Shown here in pieces: positions 63,405-64,000 of a DNA stretch of 64,000 bases (positions are counted from its first letter, which is position 1; the number at the start of each line of letters is the position of its first letter). The DNA is from Bacillota bacterium (GTDB taxonomy: Bacteria; Bacillota; Clostridia; Tissierellales; Sedimentibacteraceae). The notes beneath the pieces are model-generated. The model was given only the letters and a program-made list of their open reading frames with translations, had not been told where the DNA came from and ran no database searches. The stretch covers positions 124,001 through 188,000 of the forward strand of contig JAEWJT010000009.1 in the NCBI GenBank assembly GCA_023386345.1, written 5' to 3'. The translations under genes were made by a program, and so were the position numbers.

Positions 63405-64000
63405 ATGAAAAATATTAAAAGAATTATAACTTTAGCACTATCTTTAATGCTAATAGTATCAATGGTAGCTTGTACAAGCAATCCAGACAACAAAAATAAT
63501 GATAACAACGCTAACAATAGTAACAATGGTAATGTTAATAACAACAATACTGACAATAACAAAGGTAATGACACTGACAAAACTCCTGTAGCTATAAAAG
63601 GAAGCGTAAATGCAGGTGGTTCAACTTCAGTAGAAAAAGCAGCTAAAGCGGCATTAGAAGAATTCGTTGCACTTAATCCAGAAGTTACATTCGAATATGA
63701 CGCAACTGGTTCATCAGCAGGAATTAAAAACGTTAAGGACGGAACATACAAGCTAGGATTTTCTTCAAGAGAATTAAAGGAAGAAGAAACACAAGGTATT
63801 GAATATAAAACAATCGCTCTTGATGGTATAGCATTGGTTGTAAATCCTAATAATAAAGTTGAAAATATAACATTAGAACAAATCAAAGGCATTTTCACAG
63901 GAGAAATTAAAAACTGGTCTGAACTTGGCGGCGTAGATGCTGAAATAGTTGTAGTATCAAGAGAAAATGGCTCTGGAACAAGAAGCGCATTTGAAGAAAT
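63405..64000 (+). CDS. pstS: Phosphate ABC transporter substrate-binding protein PstS (5' part)
   Basis: A gene that begins at the ATG at 63405 (AAGGAGAT upstream) and is cut by the window edge after 198 codons. Lipoprotein signal peptide with cysteine at residue 22 (LSLMLIVSMVAC), an Asn/Asp-rich spacer, then the PstS core: GSVNAGGSTSVEKAAKAALE, YDATGSSAGIKNVKDG, ALDGIALVVNPNNKVENITL and RENGSGTRSAFEE, which carry the phosphate-binding Ser/Thr-Gly loops. The first gene of a presumed pst operon for high-affinity phosphate uptake under phosphate starvation. Confidence 0.94.
   Translation, partial: MKNIKRIITLALSLMLIVSMVACTSNPDNKNNDNNANNSNNGNVNNNNTDNNKGNDTDKTPVAIKGSVNAGGSTSVEKAAKAALEEFVALNPEVTFEYDATGSSAGIKNVKDGTYKLGFSSRELKEEETQGIEYKTIALDGIALVVNPNNKVENITLEQIKGIFTGEIKNWSELGGVDAEIVVVSRENGSGTRSAFEE

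Noticed and set aside
1..64000. CRISPR arrays, tRNA or rRNA genes, intact insertion sequences
   Set aside because: No regularly spaced direct repeats, cloverleaf-like sequences, rRNA motifs or transposase genes were seen on either strand by eye.

Overview
The window is low-G+C (roughly 30% by eye), with AGGAGG-type ribosome binding sites, some TTG/GTG starts, T-box and cobalamin riboswitches, and gene families typical of strict anaerobes: class III ribonucleotide reductase, an NfnAB-type flavoprotein fusion, an ATP-driven double-cubane/2-hydroxyacyl-CoA dehydratase pair and several hemerythrins. Together with S-layer homology (SLH) proteins and ECF transporters this points to an anaerobic Gram-positive of the Clostridia. 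I cannot name the genus from sequence alone. No rRNA, tRNA, CRISPR array or intact transposon was seen.

Layout. 1-8.7 kb holds housekeeping genes: a hemerythrin, rsmI, a YihY-type membrane protein, a biotin ligase without DNA-binding domain, the Nfn/GltA-like fusion and ychF. 8.9-18.7 kb is a peptide-utilisation block: an RpiR-type regulator, then oppABCDF followed by tldD and pmbA, with a clear promoter/operator before oppA. 18.9-23.7 kb holds a DUF1858/DUF438 pair, an orphan trpB behind a tryptophan T-box, a parvulin-type isomerase and a small DUF11 surface protein.

23.9-48.4 kb is the most remarkable region: about 24 kb that starts with a cobalamin riboswitch and contains a second one. 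It encodes very large exported proteins built from DUF4430 domains (related to the C-terminal domain of animal transcobalamin/intrinsic factor), alpha/alpha-toroid repeats (the fold of the N-terminal domain of the same animal proteins), Ig-like and GLUG repeats, and SLH anchors. It ends with an ECF transporter in which both ATPases and a putative substrate-binding membrane component are fused in one chain. My reading is a cell-surface system that captures vitamin B12 or another corrinoid with intrinsic-factor-like modules and passes it to a dedicated ECF importer. This is inference from domains plus riboswitches.

48.4-52.4 kb is a yclNOPQ-like catecholate-siderophore importer with its own promoter and GTTAG/CTAAC inverted repeats. 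52.6-54.6 kb is a convergent YjiM/YjiL-like pair. A third cobalamin riboswitch (about 55.0-55.2 kb) precedes nrdD-nrdG, so B12-independent ribonucleotide reduction is probably shut down when B12 is present. That ties back to the B12-capture locus. Then come a hemerythrin-CheX fusion, aroE-aroK-aroQ, a decayed phage lysis cassette (two small phage-type proteins, a broken holin-like gene, an M23 endopeptidase), a GNAT acetyltransferase and the start of pstS, cut by the window edge.
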